Shown here piece by piece: positions 8,826 to 19,400 of a stretch of 64,000 nucleotides of DNA (its first letter is position 1; every line of letters begins with the position of its first letter). The DNA is taken from the NCBI RefSeq assembly GCF_002215035.1, contig NZ_NKFP01000001.1:741501-805500 (forward strand), written 5' to 3'. Position numbers and translations under genes: made by a program. Origin of the DNA: Leptolyngbya ohadii IS1. Lineage in GTDB: Bacteria > Cyanobacteriota > Cyanobacteriia > Elainellales > Elainellaceae. A model generated the notes under the pieces. The model ran no database searches. It was not told where the DNA came from and saw nothing but the letters and a program-made list of their open reading frames with translations.

Positions 8826-8950
8826 AAGTTAAATATAGGAAATTGTCTTGAAGCCGTCGCCTATAGCAAGTTGAAATTTTTACAGTACAAATTGATGGAG
8901 TAAGCATTCCATCGCGCAGTAGAAGGCTAGTTATAACTTAAGTTAGAATC
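8824..8950 (-). promoter_or_regulatory. 127-bp promoter-like module, copy A (upstream of DsbA-like gene)
   Basis: This stretch aligns over its whole length with 12709-12835 and with the reverse complement of 19924-20050. At its distal end it has TATAACTTAAGTTAGA (8932-8947), one base off the perfect palindrome TCTAACTTAAGTTAGA found in the other copies. A second conserved block, around GTCGCCTATAGC, lies in the middle. All three copies have the palindrome away from, and the other end facing, the downstream gene. This suggests an operator-promoter unit rather than a random repeat. Confidence 0.75.
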
Positions 8951-9021
8951 GGATGCACTGATTTGTTTGAGAGTATACTTGAACATGTCGTGAATGCTCA
9001 TGATTCGGTAAATACAATGCA

Positions 9022-9060
9022 TAAAAAAAGTTCGTCCATATTAAAATTAAACTGGACGAA
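9022..9060 (-). terminator. Rho-independent terminator (minus strand)
   Basis: TTCGTCCA (9031-9038) and TGGACGAA (9053-9060) form an 8-bp stem with a 14-base loop. On the minus strand this is followed after one base by seven T (9023-9029 as A on the plus strand). It lies just after the stop of the remnant at 9070-9278, so the broken gene retains its terminator. Confidence 0.7.
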
Positions 9061-9069
9061 TTGCTCAAT

Positions 9070-9278
9070 TTATAGTTGAACTTTAGTCGCTAGCAGTGTG
9101 ACCACATCAGCATGAGCTAGCACCACATCGGGGTTACGCTGAAGTGCCATATCATACTTCACCGCAAAGCCATTTCCAACTTCACCAGGTGTGAGTAGAA
9201 TCTGAACATCAGCATTCGAGAGAGCGATCGCTCAATGCCCGTACTGGAGTCGATGTGTAGGATTGAAGACATGATCAT
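9070..9278 (-). pseudogene. Chimeric remnant: azoreductase 5' end joined to an unidentified 3' end
   Basis: After a GGAGG ribosome site the frame reads MIMSSILHIDSS...ERSLSR, which matches the FMN-binding N-terminus of NADH azoreductases such as the intact gene at 20347 (ILHLDASPRGDRSISR). The frame then stops at 9159. A different frame continues to a stop at 9070 with NPDVVLAHADVV, which looks like the end of another protein that I cannot name. It is best read as a deletion joining two genes, followed by decay. Confidence 0.6.
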
Positions 9279-9355
9279 CCTCCGTGTTTGTTGGTTAGCG
9301 AATAGGTAATTGAGTTTGTTTTAGGTGAAAGTGATGCCTAGCTGAAGAAAATCTT

Positions 9356-10309
9356 TTACGCATTCTCTATGATTAGCTTCCGAGTCAAACCAGGCTTTTC
9401 ATGCAGTCTGTGTGCTTCTGCCGTTTGAGCTAATGAGAATGTCTGCTCAATTCGAGGAGATAAAACACCAAGATCCAACCATTCAACTAGCTTAGACAAG
9501 TCAGCCTGATTGGGTTTATTTTCTACCACGATTGGTTTGATGGCTCGATCTTCAGTGTAAGGACCTCCTGGCTTCCACCATTCTGGAAGTACGGTTGTAT
9601 AAGCTCCACCATTCTTCACGGCACTGAAAGTCTGATGGGCAATGTCTGCTCCAACCAGATCGATCGCCCCATCAACGCCTTCAGGTACTACTTCACGAAC
9701 AGCATTGTTCAAGCTTTGGTCAACTGGAACCGCCCATTCAACCCCTTGGGTACGTGCTTCTTCTGCTAAGTGAGGTGATATAGGGGAAATCACTTTTAGC
9801 CCTAGCTGCCGTGCTATCTGACTAGCAAAGCCGCCCACTGCACCCAGTGGATTATTAATCAGAATCAGTTGTCCAGGTAATAGCGAGAGGGCTTTAACGG
9901 CTTGAAGAGCTGTAATACCGGCTAGAGGAATGGCAGCGGCAGTTACAAAGTTGATGGTTTCAGGCAGTTTTACAATCTGTGTTGACGGAACCGCAACGAG
10001 TTCTGCATGAGTACCTCTGCCGCTGGAAGGCTGCTCTGAAATCAGTACGACGCGATCGCCTCCAACAAAATCAGTCACACCATCTCCTACATCTTCAACA
10101 ATTCCTGCGGCATCCCACCCCAAAATCATGGGAAAACGATGTGGTTCACTTGATAAAACACGCCCTTGTCGAACGCCAATATCAACAGGGTTCACGCTGG
10201 ATGCATAGACTCGTACCAATACTTCGTTAGTACCAGGTACTGGATCAGGCATTTCAGTCAGATATAGAACATCAGGTGTTCCATAATGGTCAAGAACAAT
10301 AGCTTTCAT
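9356..10309 (-). CDS. Zinc-less medium-chain NADP-dependent alcohol dehydrogenase / quinone oxidoreductase
   Basis: The 317-residue product has the MDR GroES-like N-terminal domain (MKAIVLDHYGTPDVL, VNPVDIGVRQG, GWDAAGIVEDVG) and the Rossmann domain (INNPLGAVGGFASQIARQLG). Zinc ligands are absent. This is the quinone oxidoreductase/enoyl reductase-like branch, which reduces quinones or reactive enals with NADPH. The gene follows the decayed azoreductase on the same strand and adds to the redox-detoxification theme. Confidence 0.88.
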   Translation of the reverse strand: MKAIVLDHYGTPDVLYLTEMPDPVPGTNEVLVRVYASSVNPVDIGVRQGRVLSSEPHRFPMILGWDAAGIVEDVGDGVTDFVGGDRVVLISEQPSSGRGTHAELVAVPSTQIVKLPETINFVTAAAIPLAGITALQAVKALSLLPGQLILINNPLGAVGGFASQIARQLGLKVISPISPHLAEEARTQGVEWAVPVDQSLNNAVREVVPEGVDGAIDLVGADIAHQTFSAVKNGGAYTTVLPEWWKPGGPYTEDRAIKPIVVENKPNQADLSKLVEWLDLGVLSPRIEQTFSLAQTAEAHRLHEKPGLTRKLIIENA

Positions 10310-10452
10310 TGCTTTTTTAGGAATGAGGTGAATGAAGCTTGAGGTAGATAAATACTGACCGTTGAGAGTTGCTTGTTTGTGATGCAGAGTTTATCTGCGG
10401 TGGATGATAGACAATGCGATTGGGGAGAAAGGGTTTTAGCAATTCGCCAAGG

Positions 10453-10938
10453 TCACCAGAACTTTGCGCCGCTCAGGGCTGCCATGAACGCCATCGGGTT
10501 CCAGTACTCGCGGTAATTGACGATCAACCCATTCTTGACAGTCACAAACGTGGCGTAACTCATTTCATAGGGATTGCCGTTGCTGATCACCCGGCCTGAG
10601 ACGCTCCACTCGGCAATAGCCATGTTGGGGTCATCGGTAGAGTTGATCTTCAGCGTGGGAGTCCGCTGCACGTCAATGACGTTGGGATAGTTCTTCAAAT
10701 ACTCGTAGATAGCCGCTCGGCCCACCAGCTTTCTGGTCGCCACGTCGGGCGCGAAGGGGAATTCGACGACGACGTTTTCGTCGCAGAGTTCAGCCCAGCC
10801 CTTAATATCTTTGGCTAGGAAAGTGTCCAGACTGCGCTTCAGCAATTGCGCTGCGGTCAGACCCTCGCCAGCCTCTTGCGTGTGTGCGGGTGCGGCAGTG
10901 GCGAGCGTGACGTCGCTTGTGAGATGATCTTGTGTCAT
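10453..10938 (-). CDS. SnoaL-like / ketosteroid isomerase-type NTF2-fold protein
   Basis: Started at the ATG at 10938, the product has 161 residues: a helix (LLKRSLDTFLAKDIKGWAEL), CDENVVVEFPFAP, YLKNYP, and paired strands ending VNYREYWNPMAF. These match PF12680-type SnoaL-like proteins. A longer GTG-initiated form from 11028 is possible, but its extra N-terminus is not family-like. It is followed 107 bp upstream by the GMC oxidoreductase on the same strand. GC-rich codon use in both genes suggests that they arrived together. Confidence 0.8.
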   Translation of the reverse strand: MTQDHLTSDVTLATAAPAHTQEAGEGLTAAQLLKRSLDTFLAKDIKGWAELCDENVVVEFPFAPDVATRKLVGRAAIYEYLKNYPNVIDVQRTPTLKINSTDDPNMAIAEWSVSGRVISNGNPYEMSYATFVTVKNGLIVNYREYWNPMAFMAALSGAKFW

Positions 10939-11044
10939 GTGATTGTGTCCAAGTTGGGGTTGGTGATGTTGACTTGCCCCTGCGGCAAATCTCAGAGCGA
11001 TCGCTCTTTCGGGCAGGGTTGCTTTCACTGATTGCGTACTTCTC

Positions 11045-12538
11045 TTAGTCCATCCGGGCAGCGATGCTTTCGGCCAGCATCATGGTCGGGAAAGCCGTTG
11101 CGACGGAGGGCACGTCAGGCCAGATCGAGGCATCGACGACTCGCAGGCTCTTGACGCCACGAACGTGCCCGTCAATATCCACTACGGCTCCGGCATCGCG
11201 CGGTCCGCCCATGGGTACAGTGGAGGTCGGATGCTGATAGCTCTGCACAGAGTCCGCGAGCGCAGCGTTGATCGAAGCGCGATCGCTCTTTGCCGCGCCC
11301 GGTGCCAGTTCTGCACCTACCATATCGGCAAAAGGCTGCTGACGCGCAATGTTCCGGATGACTTCAACACCATCGACCAATCGCTCGCGGTCACCGCTGT
11401 CCGTCAGGAAGCCGAGATCGATGATGGGTGCAGCATAGGGATCACGGCTGGCGATGGTGAGGGAACCCACGGAACGCGGTCTCACGAGCGCAGCGAACAG
11501 CAGGAACATCGCGCCGTCGGAAGTCTGCCCACCGTCGGGCAGGGTCGCGGTGCTGATGTTCAGATCTGCCTCGCCGTTCGTCGCGTGGTTGGATGCCGTC
11601 CACAGCATTGCGCCGATGGGTGGATACGGAAGGCCTACTGCTTCCTTGCGAATCGACCAGACGGTCGGAACCATCGGGTGATCCTGTAGACGGCGACCGA
11701 CCGGCAGATCGGACACGACCGGGATGTCAAGGCCTCGCAGCACCTCAGAGGGGCCAATGCCAGAACGCATCAGGATCGCCGGGCTGACATAGGTGCCCGC
11801 TGAAAGGATGATTTCACCGGCTAGGATGATCGCCCCATCAGCCAGTCGAACGCCTTGGGCCTGTCCATGCTCCACTAACACGGCATCGACCAGCGTCTCG
11901 TCGCGGATGGTCAGATTAGGTCGAGCGCGCACCGCATCGCCCAACAAGGCCATTCCTGTGTTAAGCCTCACACCCATGCGGGTATTCATCACATAGGGAC
12001 CAACGCCCAGCGGCTGCCCCGTCGTAAAACCCGATGTGCGCTGGTAACCCGCAGCCAGTGCCGACGCGATGAAGTCGCGATGCTGGTCAGACACTTCTTC
12101 ATCGCCGAGCTGGTGGATGGGGAAGCAGCCGTCGCGGCCGTCGCCGCCAGTGCCGGAGGTACGCTCCAGCGAACGATAGAAGGTCTGCGAGCTTTGCCAG
12201 TTCAAGGCATCGAGGTCATGCGCCTTGACCCAGCGATCGTGGTCGTATTTCGGCACCCGCATTGCCACTGCACCGTTGATGGCAGATGAGCCACCCAGCA
12301 CCTTGCCGCGGTTAAGCTGAAGCCTTCTGCCCAGCACGCCAGGCTCGCTGTAAAAGCCCCAGTCGTGCTGCGGATTGCCACCCACTAAGTCCTGGCGGCG
12401 GACTGGGTCGGGATAGGCGTTTGGGGGATAGGCCTTGCCCGCTTCGATCAGCAAGACACGGCGAGATGGATCAGCACTCAGGCGATTGGCCAGCACTGCG
12501 CCGGCGGAGCCGCCACCGACGATGATGACGTCAAACAT
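11045..12538 (-). CDS. GMC family oxidoreductase (FAD-dependent choline dehydrogenase-like)
   Basis: The product is about 497 residues from MFDVIIVGGGSAGAVLANRL (FAD-binding GGGSAG). It has the GMC signature GKVLGGSSAINGAV, the second signature SAGTYVSPAILMRSGIGP, and a C-terminal His region (QSYQHPTSTVPMG) plus VVDASIWP for catalysis. It oxidises an alcohol or polyol using FAD. Two starts have ribosome sites: 12538 (used here) and 12556 (six codons longer). Promoter module copy B lies about 170 bp upstream. The GC-rich codon use and few HIP1 sites suggest acquisition, perhaps from a proteobacterium. Confidence 0.9.
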   Translation of the reverse strand: MFDVIIVGGGSAGAVLANRLSADPSRRVLLIEAGKAYPPNAYPDPVRRQDLVGGNPQHDWGFYSEPGVLGRRLQLNRGKVLGGSSAINGAVAMRVPKYDHDRWVKAHDLDALNWQSSQTFYRSLERTSGTGGDGRDGCFPIHQLGDEEVSDQHRDFIASALAAGYQRTSGFTTGQPLGVGPYVMNTRMGVRLNTGMALLGDAVRARPNLTIRDETLVDAVLVEHGQAQGVRLADGAIILAGEIILSAGTYVSPAILMRSGIGPSEVLRGLDIPVVSDLPVGRRLQDHPMVPTVWSIRKEAVGLPYPPIGAMLWTASNHATNGEADLNISTATLPDGGQTSDGAMFLLFAALVRPRSVGSLTIASRDPYAAPIIDLGFLTDSGDRERLVDGVEVIRNIARQQPFADMVGAELAPGAAKSDRASINAALADSVQSYQHPTSTVPMGGPRDAGAVVDIDGHVRGVKSLRVVDASIWPDVPSVATAFPTMMLAESIAARMD

Positions 12539-12708
12539 TGTTTGATTTCCTTTCATTTCATTACTCCTGTAAGGTCTTCTCCGCACGGCACATGCCGCAC
12601 ATTGAGATGGCACTGGCGCGGAGGACTTTATTGATTCAAATTCAATCAATGTCGTTTTTTCCTAGCGATCTGGGGCGTGTCCAGTTCTAGTACTCAACTT
12701 CTTTCGGA

Positions 12709-12835
12709 ATAAGTTCAATATAGGAAATCACCTTCAAGCTGTCGTCTACAGTGAGTTAACGCTTTTACAGTACAAATTGATAGAGTAACGATGCGATCAC
12801 AAAGTAGAAGGCTGGCTCTAACTTAAGTTAGAATC
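12709..12835 (-). promoter_or_regulatory. 127-bp promoter-like module, copy B (upstream of GMC oxidoreductase)
   Basis: This copy aligns end to end with copies A and C. It contains the perfect 16-base palindrome TCTAACTTAAGTTAGA (12817-12832) and the conserved strings TTTTACAGTACAAATTGAT, AGTAGAAGGCTG and TTCAATATAGG. It is oriented toward the GMC gene and lies in the gap between that gene and the response regulator stop at 12858. Confidence 0.8.
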
Positions 12836-12857
12836 CAAATTCGATGGAAAGTACACC

Positions 12858-13487
12858 CTATAAACTGACAATGCCGCGTTTAACGGCAACAATCACAGCT
12901 TGAGTGCGATCGCTGACATCTAATTTATTCAAAATCCGGTTGACATGGGATTTAACCGTGCCTTCACCAATACTCAAAGCAGTCGCAATATCGGCATTAC
13001 TCATCCCCTGTGCCAGTGAACGGAGTACCGCCAGTTCTCGTTCACTCAGTTCTGGATTGCTGAGGCGCTGCACTAACTTTGCTCCCACATCGGGCGGAAT
13101 GTACTTCTGACCCCGATGAACGGTACGAATGGCGTTTAGAAGCTCGTCCGGTTCAGTTTCTTTCAACAGGTATCCTTTTGCGCCTGCCTGCAAGCCCCGA
13201 TAAATATCTTCGTCGCTATCATAGGTGGTCAGTACAATAATCCGAGCCGATTTAGCAGCCGCACAAATTGCCCCGATGGCGGCAACTCCTTCTACTTCAG
13301 GCATTCGCAAATCCATCAGCGTGACATCCGGTTGGTGTTCCTCAAATAGCGCGATCGCCTGTTCCCCATTTTCAGCTTGGGCAATCACCTGCATCTCTGG
13401 GTCACGGTTAATAATCGTGGCTAATCCTTGCCGAAAAATAGCATGGTCGTCCGCAATCAGAACTCGAATGGTTGTGGCTTGGCTCAT
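12858..13487 (-). CDS. NarL/LuxR-type response regulator
   Basis: The product is about 209 residues starting MSQATTIRVLIADDHAIFRQG. The receiver domain has the acidic pair ADDH, phospho-Asp in LMDLRMPE, the Thr region VLTTYDSD, and Lys in LLKET. The C-terminal GerE helix-turn-helix reads LSERELAVLRSLAQGMSNADIA...TVKSHVNRIL. Its start is 7 bases after the kinase stop at 13495, so the two form a two-component operon. A longer form starting at 13550 would overlap the kinase and is not needed. It is a candidate to bind the nearby palindrome modules, which is untested inference. Confidence 0.93.
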   Translation of the reverse strand: MSQATTIRVLIADDHAIFRQGLATIINRDPEMQVIAQAENGEQAIALFEEHQPDVTLMDLRMPEVEGVAAIGAICAAAKSARIIVLTTYDSDEDIYRGLQAGAKGYLLKETEPDELLNAIRTVHRGQKYIPPDVGAKLVQRLSNPELSERELAVLRSLAQGMSNADIATALSIGEGTVKSHVNRILNKLDVSDRTQAVIVAVKRGIVSL

Positions 13488-13494
13488 CGTGACG

Positions 13495-16400
13495 CTACTC
13501 CCGGTTGACGGTGACAATAATCTCTGTTCCCTGCCCAGGTTGACTTCCAATCGTGAGTTGTGCGCCGATGCGCTCTGCCCGTTCGCTCATGCCGAGTAAT
13601 CCAAAACCCTCAGAGGCTGGAATATTTCCGACTCCAAAGCCCTGCCCATTGTCTCTCACGCGCAAGCAAACCTGATCGCGATCGTAGATTAGCTCCACTC
13701 GAATTTCGTCAGCATTGGCATGTTTAATCGCATTGGTTAATGCTTCCTGCCCCATCCGCAGTATATTACTCTCGATTTCAGTGGGGAGAGCATACACTGC
13801 CCCCTCGATCTCATAGTGCAAAGTGGTATCCATTGCGGCAGCTCTAGTCTGAGCGACAAGACGATGGAGAGCGCTTTGTAAATTGCCTTCTTCCAAAAGC
13901 TGAGGACGGAGCGCGACGACCGATCGCCGGGCTTCAGTCAGTCCAGTTCGCGCCAATTCTTTGATCAGATCCAGGTGTGCCCCAGTTGCTTCTACATCAT
14001 CCGTTAGCACCTGTTTTGCCGCTCCCACCTGAGCCAGAATGCCTGTAAACGACTGAGCGAGTGTGTCGTGAATCTCGCGTGCCATGCGGTTACGCTCCTC
14101 TAAAATTGAGGCTGCTTCTGCTTGCTTTTGCGCCGTAATATCTCGCGCCAGCCAAATCACCTGGTCGTGGTCGATTGGAGCAATGCGAGCCGAAAACCAG
14201 GCTTCTCGTCCATTTAGAAACACACTGTACTCGACCGTGCGGGTTTGTTGGGTTCTCAGTACCTGCTGAATATAACCTAGAAATTCATCAGCTTGTTCCT
14301 TTTCGATTTGATGCATGGTTTTACCAATCATCTCCTCAAAGGGTCGCCATAGCAGATTTGGTTCCAGTACCATTATTTCAAGGAGTCGCCCTTCAGCAGA
14401 CAGTACAAACAATGGATCGGGAATTGCCTCAATTAGAGTCCGTAGCTTTGACTCTGAGGCTTGTAGGGCTGCTTCTGCTTGTTTGCGATCGCTAATATCT
14501 GCAATCACACCTTCGATGCATTCATCGGCTGCATTCAGACGAGTAGAGCAAAGTCCCCAAAACAGCGTGCCATCTCGTTTTTGCAGTTGCACTTCAAAGT
14601 TTTGCAGTTCACCATCACGCTTCAGCAATTCAATAGCTTGCTGGCGATCGCTGGGATTCACATAACAGTCTGTAGTGTGTTTCAGCCCAATCACCTCCTC
14701 TGGTGAATCAAAGCCAAACAGATTGGCAAAACGTTGATTGGCTTCGAGAATTAATCCATCACAGGTGCGGGTTCGGTAGATGCCAACCTGCGAATTCTCA
14801 AAGATATTGCGGAACTTGGCTTCACTGCGTTGTAATGCCTCTTCTGCTTGCCTACGCTGGGTAGTGTCGTTGCCCACTGATAAGATTTCAACGACCTCTC
14901 CCTGGTCATTGAAGATGGCTTGATTCGACCAGACCATCCAAACTCGCCGTCCATCTCGACACAGATTTTCACCTTCGCCTTGCGGGTACAATTGAGGATT
15001 GCGAAGTAAATCGTGAACAAAGGGTTTGACATCGCGTCCAGAGGTTTCGATGTCTGGAATGATGGTTTCAAATAGGGTTCGCCCTAAAATCTGATGTTCT
15101 TCATAGCCCAGGAGTTTCACCCCATAATCGTTGATGTATCGAATTCGTCCTTTCGTGTCATAGCGAACGATGACTGAATTGGCAGTTTGTAGCAGGTTGC
15201 GATAATTCGCTTCACTTTGTCTCAATGCGGCTTCGGTCTGTTGACGTTCAGCGATTTCCTGCTGTAAGGATTGAGTTCGCTCTTCTACCTTCCTTTCCAA
15301 TGTTTCGGTATAATCTGCTAACTGTTCATATAACCGAGCATTCTCCAGTGAAATTGCTGCCTGAGCTATCAACAGTTTGAGGACTTGTAAGCGATCGCGG
15401 GTAAAGACTCCGGGACTAAGCTTGTTCTCCAAATAAAGGATGCCGACAAGCTGATTTTGCTTGAGAATTGGCATAGAGAGGAGCGATCGCGTCTGTTGGT
15501 GTTGAATATAAGGATCAGTCAAAAAAGATGGTTCGCTGACTGCATCATCAAACACCACAGTTTCTTGAGTACGTTCTACTGAGTAAATAACGGGGACAGA
15601 AATCGTTGCACAGTCAGTAACAGCGATCTGTTCCAGGTTGCACTGTCTACTCCCACTGCACTGAGCCACCACAGTGAGTTGATCGTCTTCCAGGAGCACT
15701 AGAGCGCCTGTTTCAGCTCCGGCACTTTCGATCACCACCTGCATTAACGTGGCGATCAATTGATCGAGATGGATTATTTCTGAAAGAGCTTGAGCTGCTT
15801 TCATTACCGCAGCCAAATCGATCGCCGCAGTCGGATGAAGGATCGTTTTAGCGGTCAAGATTGAGTTCGATTGCCGAATCAGGTTGGAACTGAGTAGTTG
15901 TGGATAGCGTTTTTCTAAATCTTTGACTTTAGCAGTTGCGCCCCAGCGATCGTAGCAATAGTGCGCCTCTTTCATGTAGGTTTGAGCAATCTTTTCCCGA
16001 CCTCGCGCCAGATAATGTTTAGCCGCTAATTCATAAGCTAATGCTTCTTCCTGGATATACTCATTTTCAGCAGCACCTGCGATCGCTCGTTCATAAAACT
16101 CTTCAGCCTCAAGAAATTGCCCTAAGACTCGCGCTTTCTCTGCTTCGACTAAATAAAATTTATGTAAATAATTCATTGGGGCGTGTTCTGCCCATTTCTG
16201 CATTTTTTCTTGGTTGGTGTTAACGCAGTTTAGCCAAGCTACTTTTTTAGAGTTTGAAGCATCAGGTGATAGGCTCAAAAGCGCTAGAGAATGATAGAAA
16301 CAGAATATAGGTAGACTTATTATTGCTGACACCTCTTCAAAATGTTGCCTTGCCAAAATAGCAGTCTGTTCAGCTTGATGATATTCTTCAAATAGATAAC

Positions 16401-19400
16401 ACAACATGACTTTGTGTAAATAGAGTATTTGAATTACAGTTCTATCTTTAACTGCAATAGCGTGTGATAACGCCTCCTCTTCATTACACACCCGACCAAC
16501 TAAGCGACTGGGATTCTCAGACCTATCTAACAAATTAAGAATGGTCTGCCACACTATTGCAAGCCAATTCGAGGGGCTTTTCCGTCTAATTTGATTGATC
16601 GCTTTGCTATAGGTTGCTGTTTTTTGTTCCAGTTGGGTGAGTTCCTCTCCAGCAGAAAACGAGTTATAGCATACGTTATAGGCAGCATAACCAGCACATT
16701 CAAAGTCTCCAGTTTCCACTCCACTTTGATAGGCATCAGCCAGCATGGGTATTATGTTCCTGAGATGCACCTTCCATTGCATGATATGAGTACCCGAAAA
16801 TCTTAGGGTTCTAGCCTTGCCTCTTTTGTTATTCAATCGTTCTGCCGAGGTAAGAGCCAATTGACCAAATTTATAGCCGAGTTCAATGTCTTGAACAACT
16901 CCACATAGAACAAATCCGTAGGCAGCATAATACATCGGTGACCAGATAGCGTTACCGTAGTTGATTGATAAATTTACCGTTTTGCATATAATCAGTATCC
17001 ACAGTGCTGGTAACGTTATAAATGCAGCAGACCCGATATTCGATAGGATTCTTATAGCTGCCAGTGGTTCTGGTGCAGCAATCTCTGGTAAATTACTCAA
17101 GTCTTCGATTTCTCGTTCAGCGAGTAATGCAGCCGTTGACTCCAATTCCCTTTGAACATCTAACTGACTTGGATTTTCTATTAAATCTATTCCCAAGAGC
17201 TTTAACGCTTTCAATCCAGTTTTGAGTGTTTCTTTCAGGTTACCCTGCGACAAATAACCTTGAATTCTGCTATCGTAAACCTGCACTTTGTCAACCGCTG
17301 TTTTGGCACGATCAAGTACCACTTCTACCAACTGTTCCATCTCATCAAAGCAACCCCGGAGATACGCCGCTTCTGCTGTTTCTGAGTACAGCGCTAAGGT
17401 GAGATCATACTCACTCTGCCAACTCTCTGAATTGAGGAGTTGAAGCCCTGTCGTGAAATACTTAAAAGCTGCTTCATAAGCCGTTGCTGCCTTTGCTTTC
17501 TGACCTGCCGTTAAATTCAATCTGGCAATTTCAGTTCGTTCTGATCGAGCAGTGACTAGCTCAAGTCCTTGATTAAGATGATCGATGATTTCAAACAACC
17601 GATCGGATCGTTGCTCTGGTGAAGTTTTTTCGAGCAAATTGCGACCGATTTGAAGATGAACAACCTGTTTCTGCGATTCATCAATCAAAGCATAAGCCGC
17701 TTGCTGCACGCGATCGTGCGAAAACTTATACTCCTGAACCAACAAATTTTCGTCCAATTCAGACAAAGGTTGAATTAATCCCGCTTGTATGGCTGCTAGT
17801 AGATCCTGAAAAATTGCTTTCGGTGATTTTTCACAAACGGTTCCTTCGGAGTTGCGCTCTGCGCTAAGCGCCAACGTTTCTAAATCAAACTCAGACCCAA
17901 TACAAGCAGCGATGGAGAGAACTTGCTGTGTTGCTTCCGGTAATTTTTGCAACTGACACAGCAGCAACTCCACCACATTAGCAGTGATATCTTGAGCTTC
18001 AATCTCTGCCAGGTTCCACTGCCAACTCAGCTGTTGAGCATCAAAGGTTAACAGGTTTTCGCTATGCAGCAGCTTCAAAAATTCACCCACAAAGAAAGGG
18101 TTGCCCTCGGTTTTACACAACACGACTTGGGCTAAGGAACGAACGGTATCAGGATTGTGATGTAATGTCTCAGCTAACAGTTGAGTCAACGGTTCCAGCG
18201 TTAAGGGAGTCAGAGCGATTTCTTGAAGGATTGCTCCCTGATTTCGCAAGTTCTCCAGCATCAAAATTAATGAATGCGTTGGAGACACTTCATGATCTCG
18301 ATAAGCTCCGATCAAAAACAGAGATTGAGTTTGCTCGTCGAGTAAGATAAGTTCAATCAACTTCAACGTCGCAGAATCGATCCACTGTAAATCGTCCAAA
18401 AAGATGACCAGAGGATGCTCTTTTGCACAAAACGCCCGCATAAACCTTTGAAACGTGAGATTGAAGCGATTCTGTGCCTCAGTTGCTCCAACTTCGGGTA
18501 CAGGCGACTGCTTGCCAATAATTAACTCAACTTCAGGGATAACATCAATGATGATTTGTCCGTTGCTGCCCAAAGCAGTGAGTAAACGCGATCGCCAGAC
18601 TTCCACCTGTTCATCCGGTTCACCCAACAGTTGCTGCACCAACTTTTGCAGAGCATCGACGATCGCGCTGTAGGGAATATTGCGCCGGAATTGGTCGAAT
18701 TTACCCCAGATAAAATAGCCGTGCTTTGCGATGATCGGTTTAAAGAGTTCCTGTACCAATGCTGTTTTGCCAACGCCAGCATAACCAGAGACCAGCATCA
18801 TTTCACGGACTGCCTGACTCCCTGCCACTCTGTCAAACGCCACCCATAATGCTGCAATCTCCGCTTCTCGCCCATACAGTTTTTGAGGAATGCGGAACTG
18901 CTCGGAGACATCTTGCAGTCCCAACGATAGGTTGTTAATCTGACCCATCTCCGCCAGTTGTTGGACACAGCGCTCTAGATCTGCTTTGATGCCCCAGGCA
19001 CTTTGATAACGATCCTCTGCATTTTTTGCCATCAGTTTCAAAATCAGGTTTGAAACAGGTTGGGGGATCGTAGCATTCAATTCATGCGGGGGAATCGGCG
19101 GTGTAGCAATGTGACAGTGGACTAGTTCCAGGAGATCACGGGTGGGAAACGGCAATTGTCCCGTCAACAGTTCGTAGAAGGTTACGCCCAGTGAATAAAA
19201 GTCGGTGCGATAGTCGAGCATCCGGTTCATTCGCCCGGTTTGCTCTGGCGACAAATAGGCGGGGGTTCCTTCTAGAAGATGGAGACTTTTGAATGTGGGA
19301 TTGGTACGACTGAAGCGAGTGGCAATACCAAAATCAATGATTTTGACAACGCCAGTCCTCGAATTAAAGACAATGTTGCCAGGATTAATATCTTTGTGGA

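Noticed and set aside
11165-11689. Plus-strand 174-codon frame inside the GMC oxidoreductase
   Set aside because: Long antisense frames are expected in GC-rich genes; no motif.
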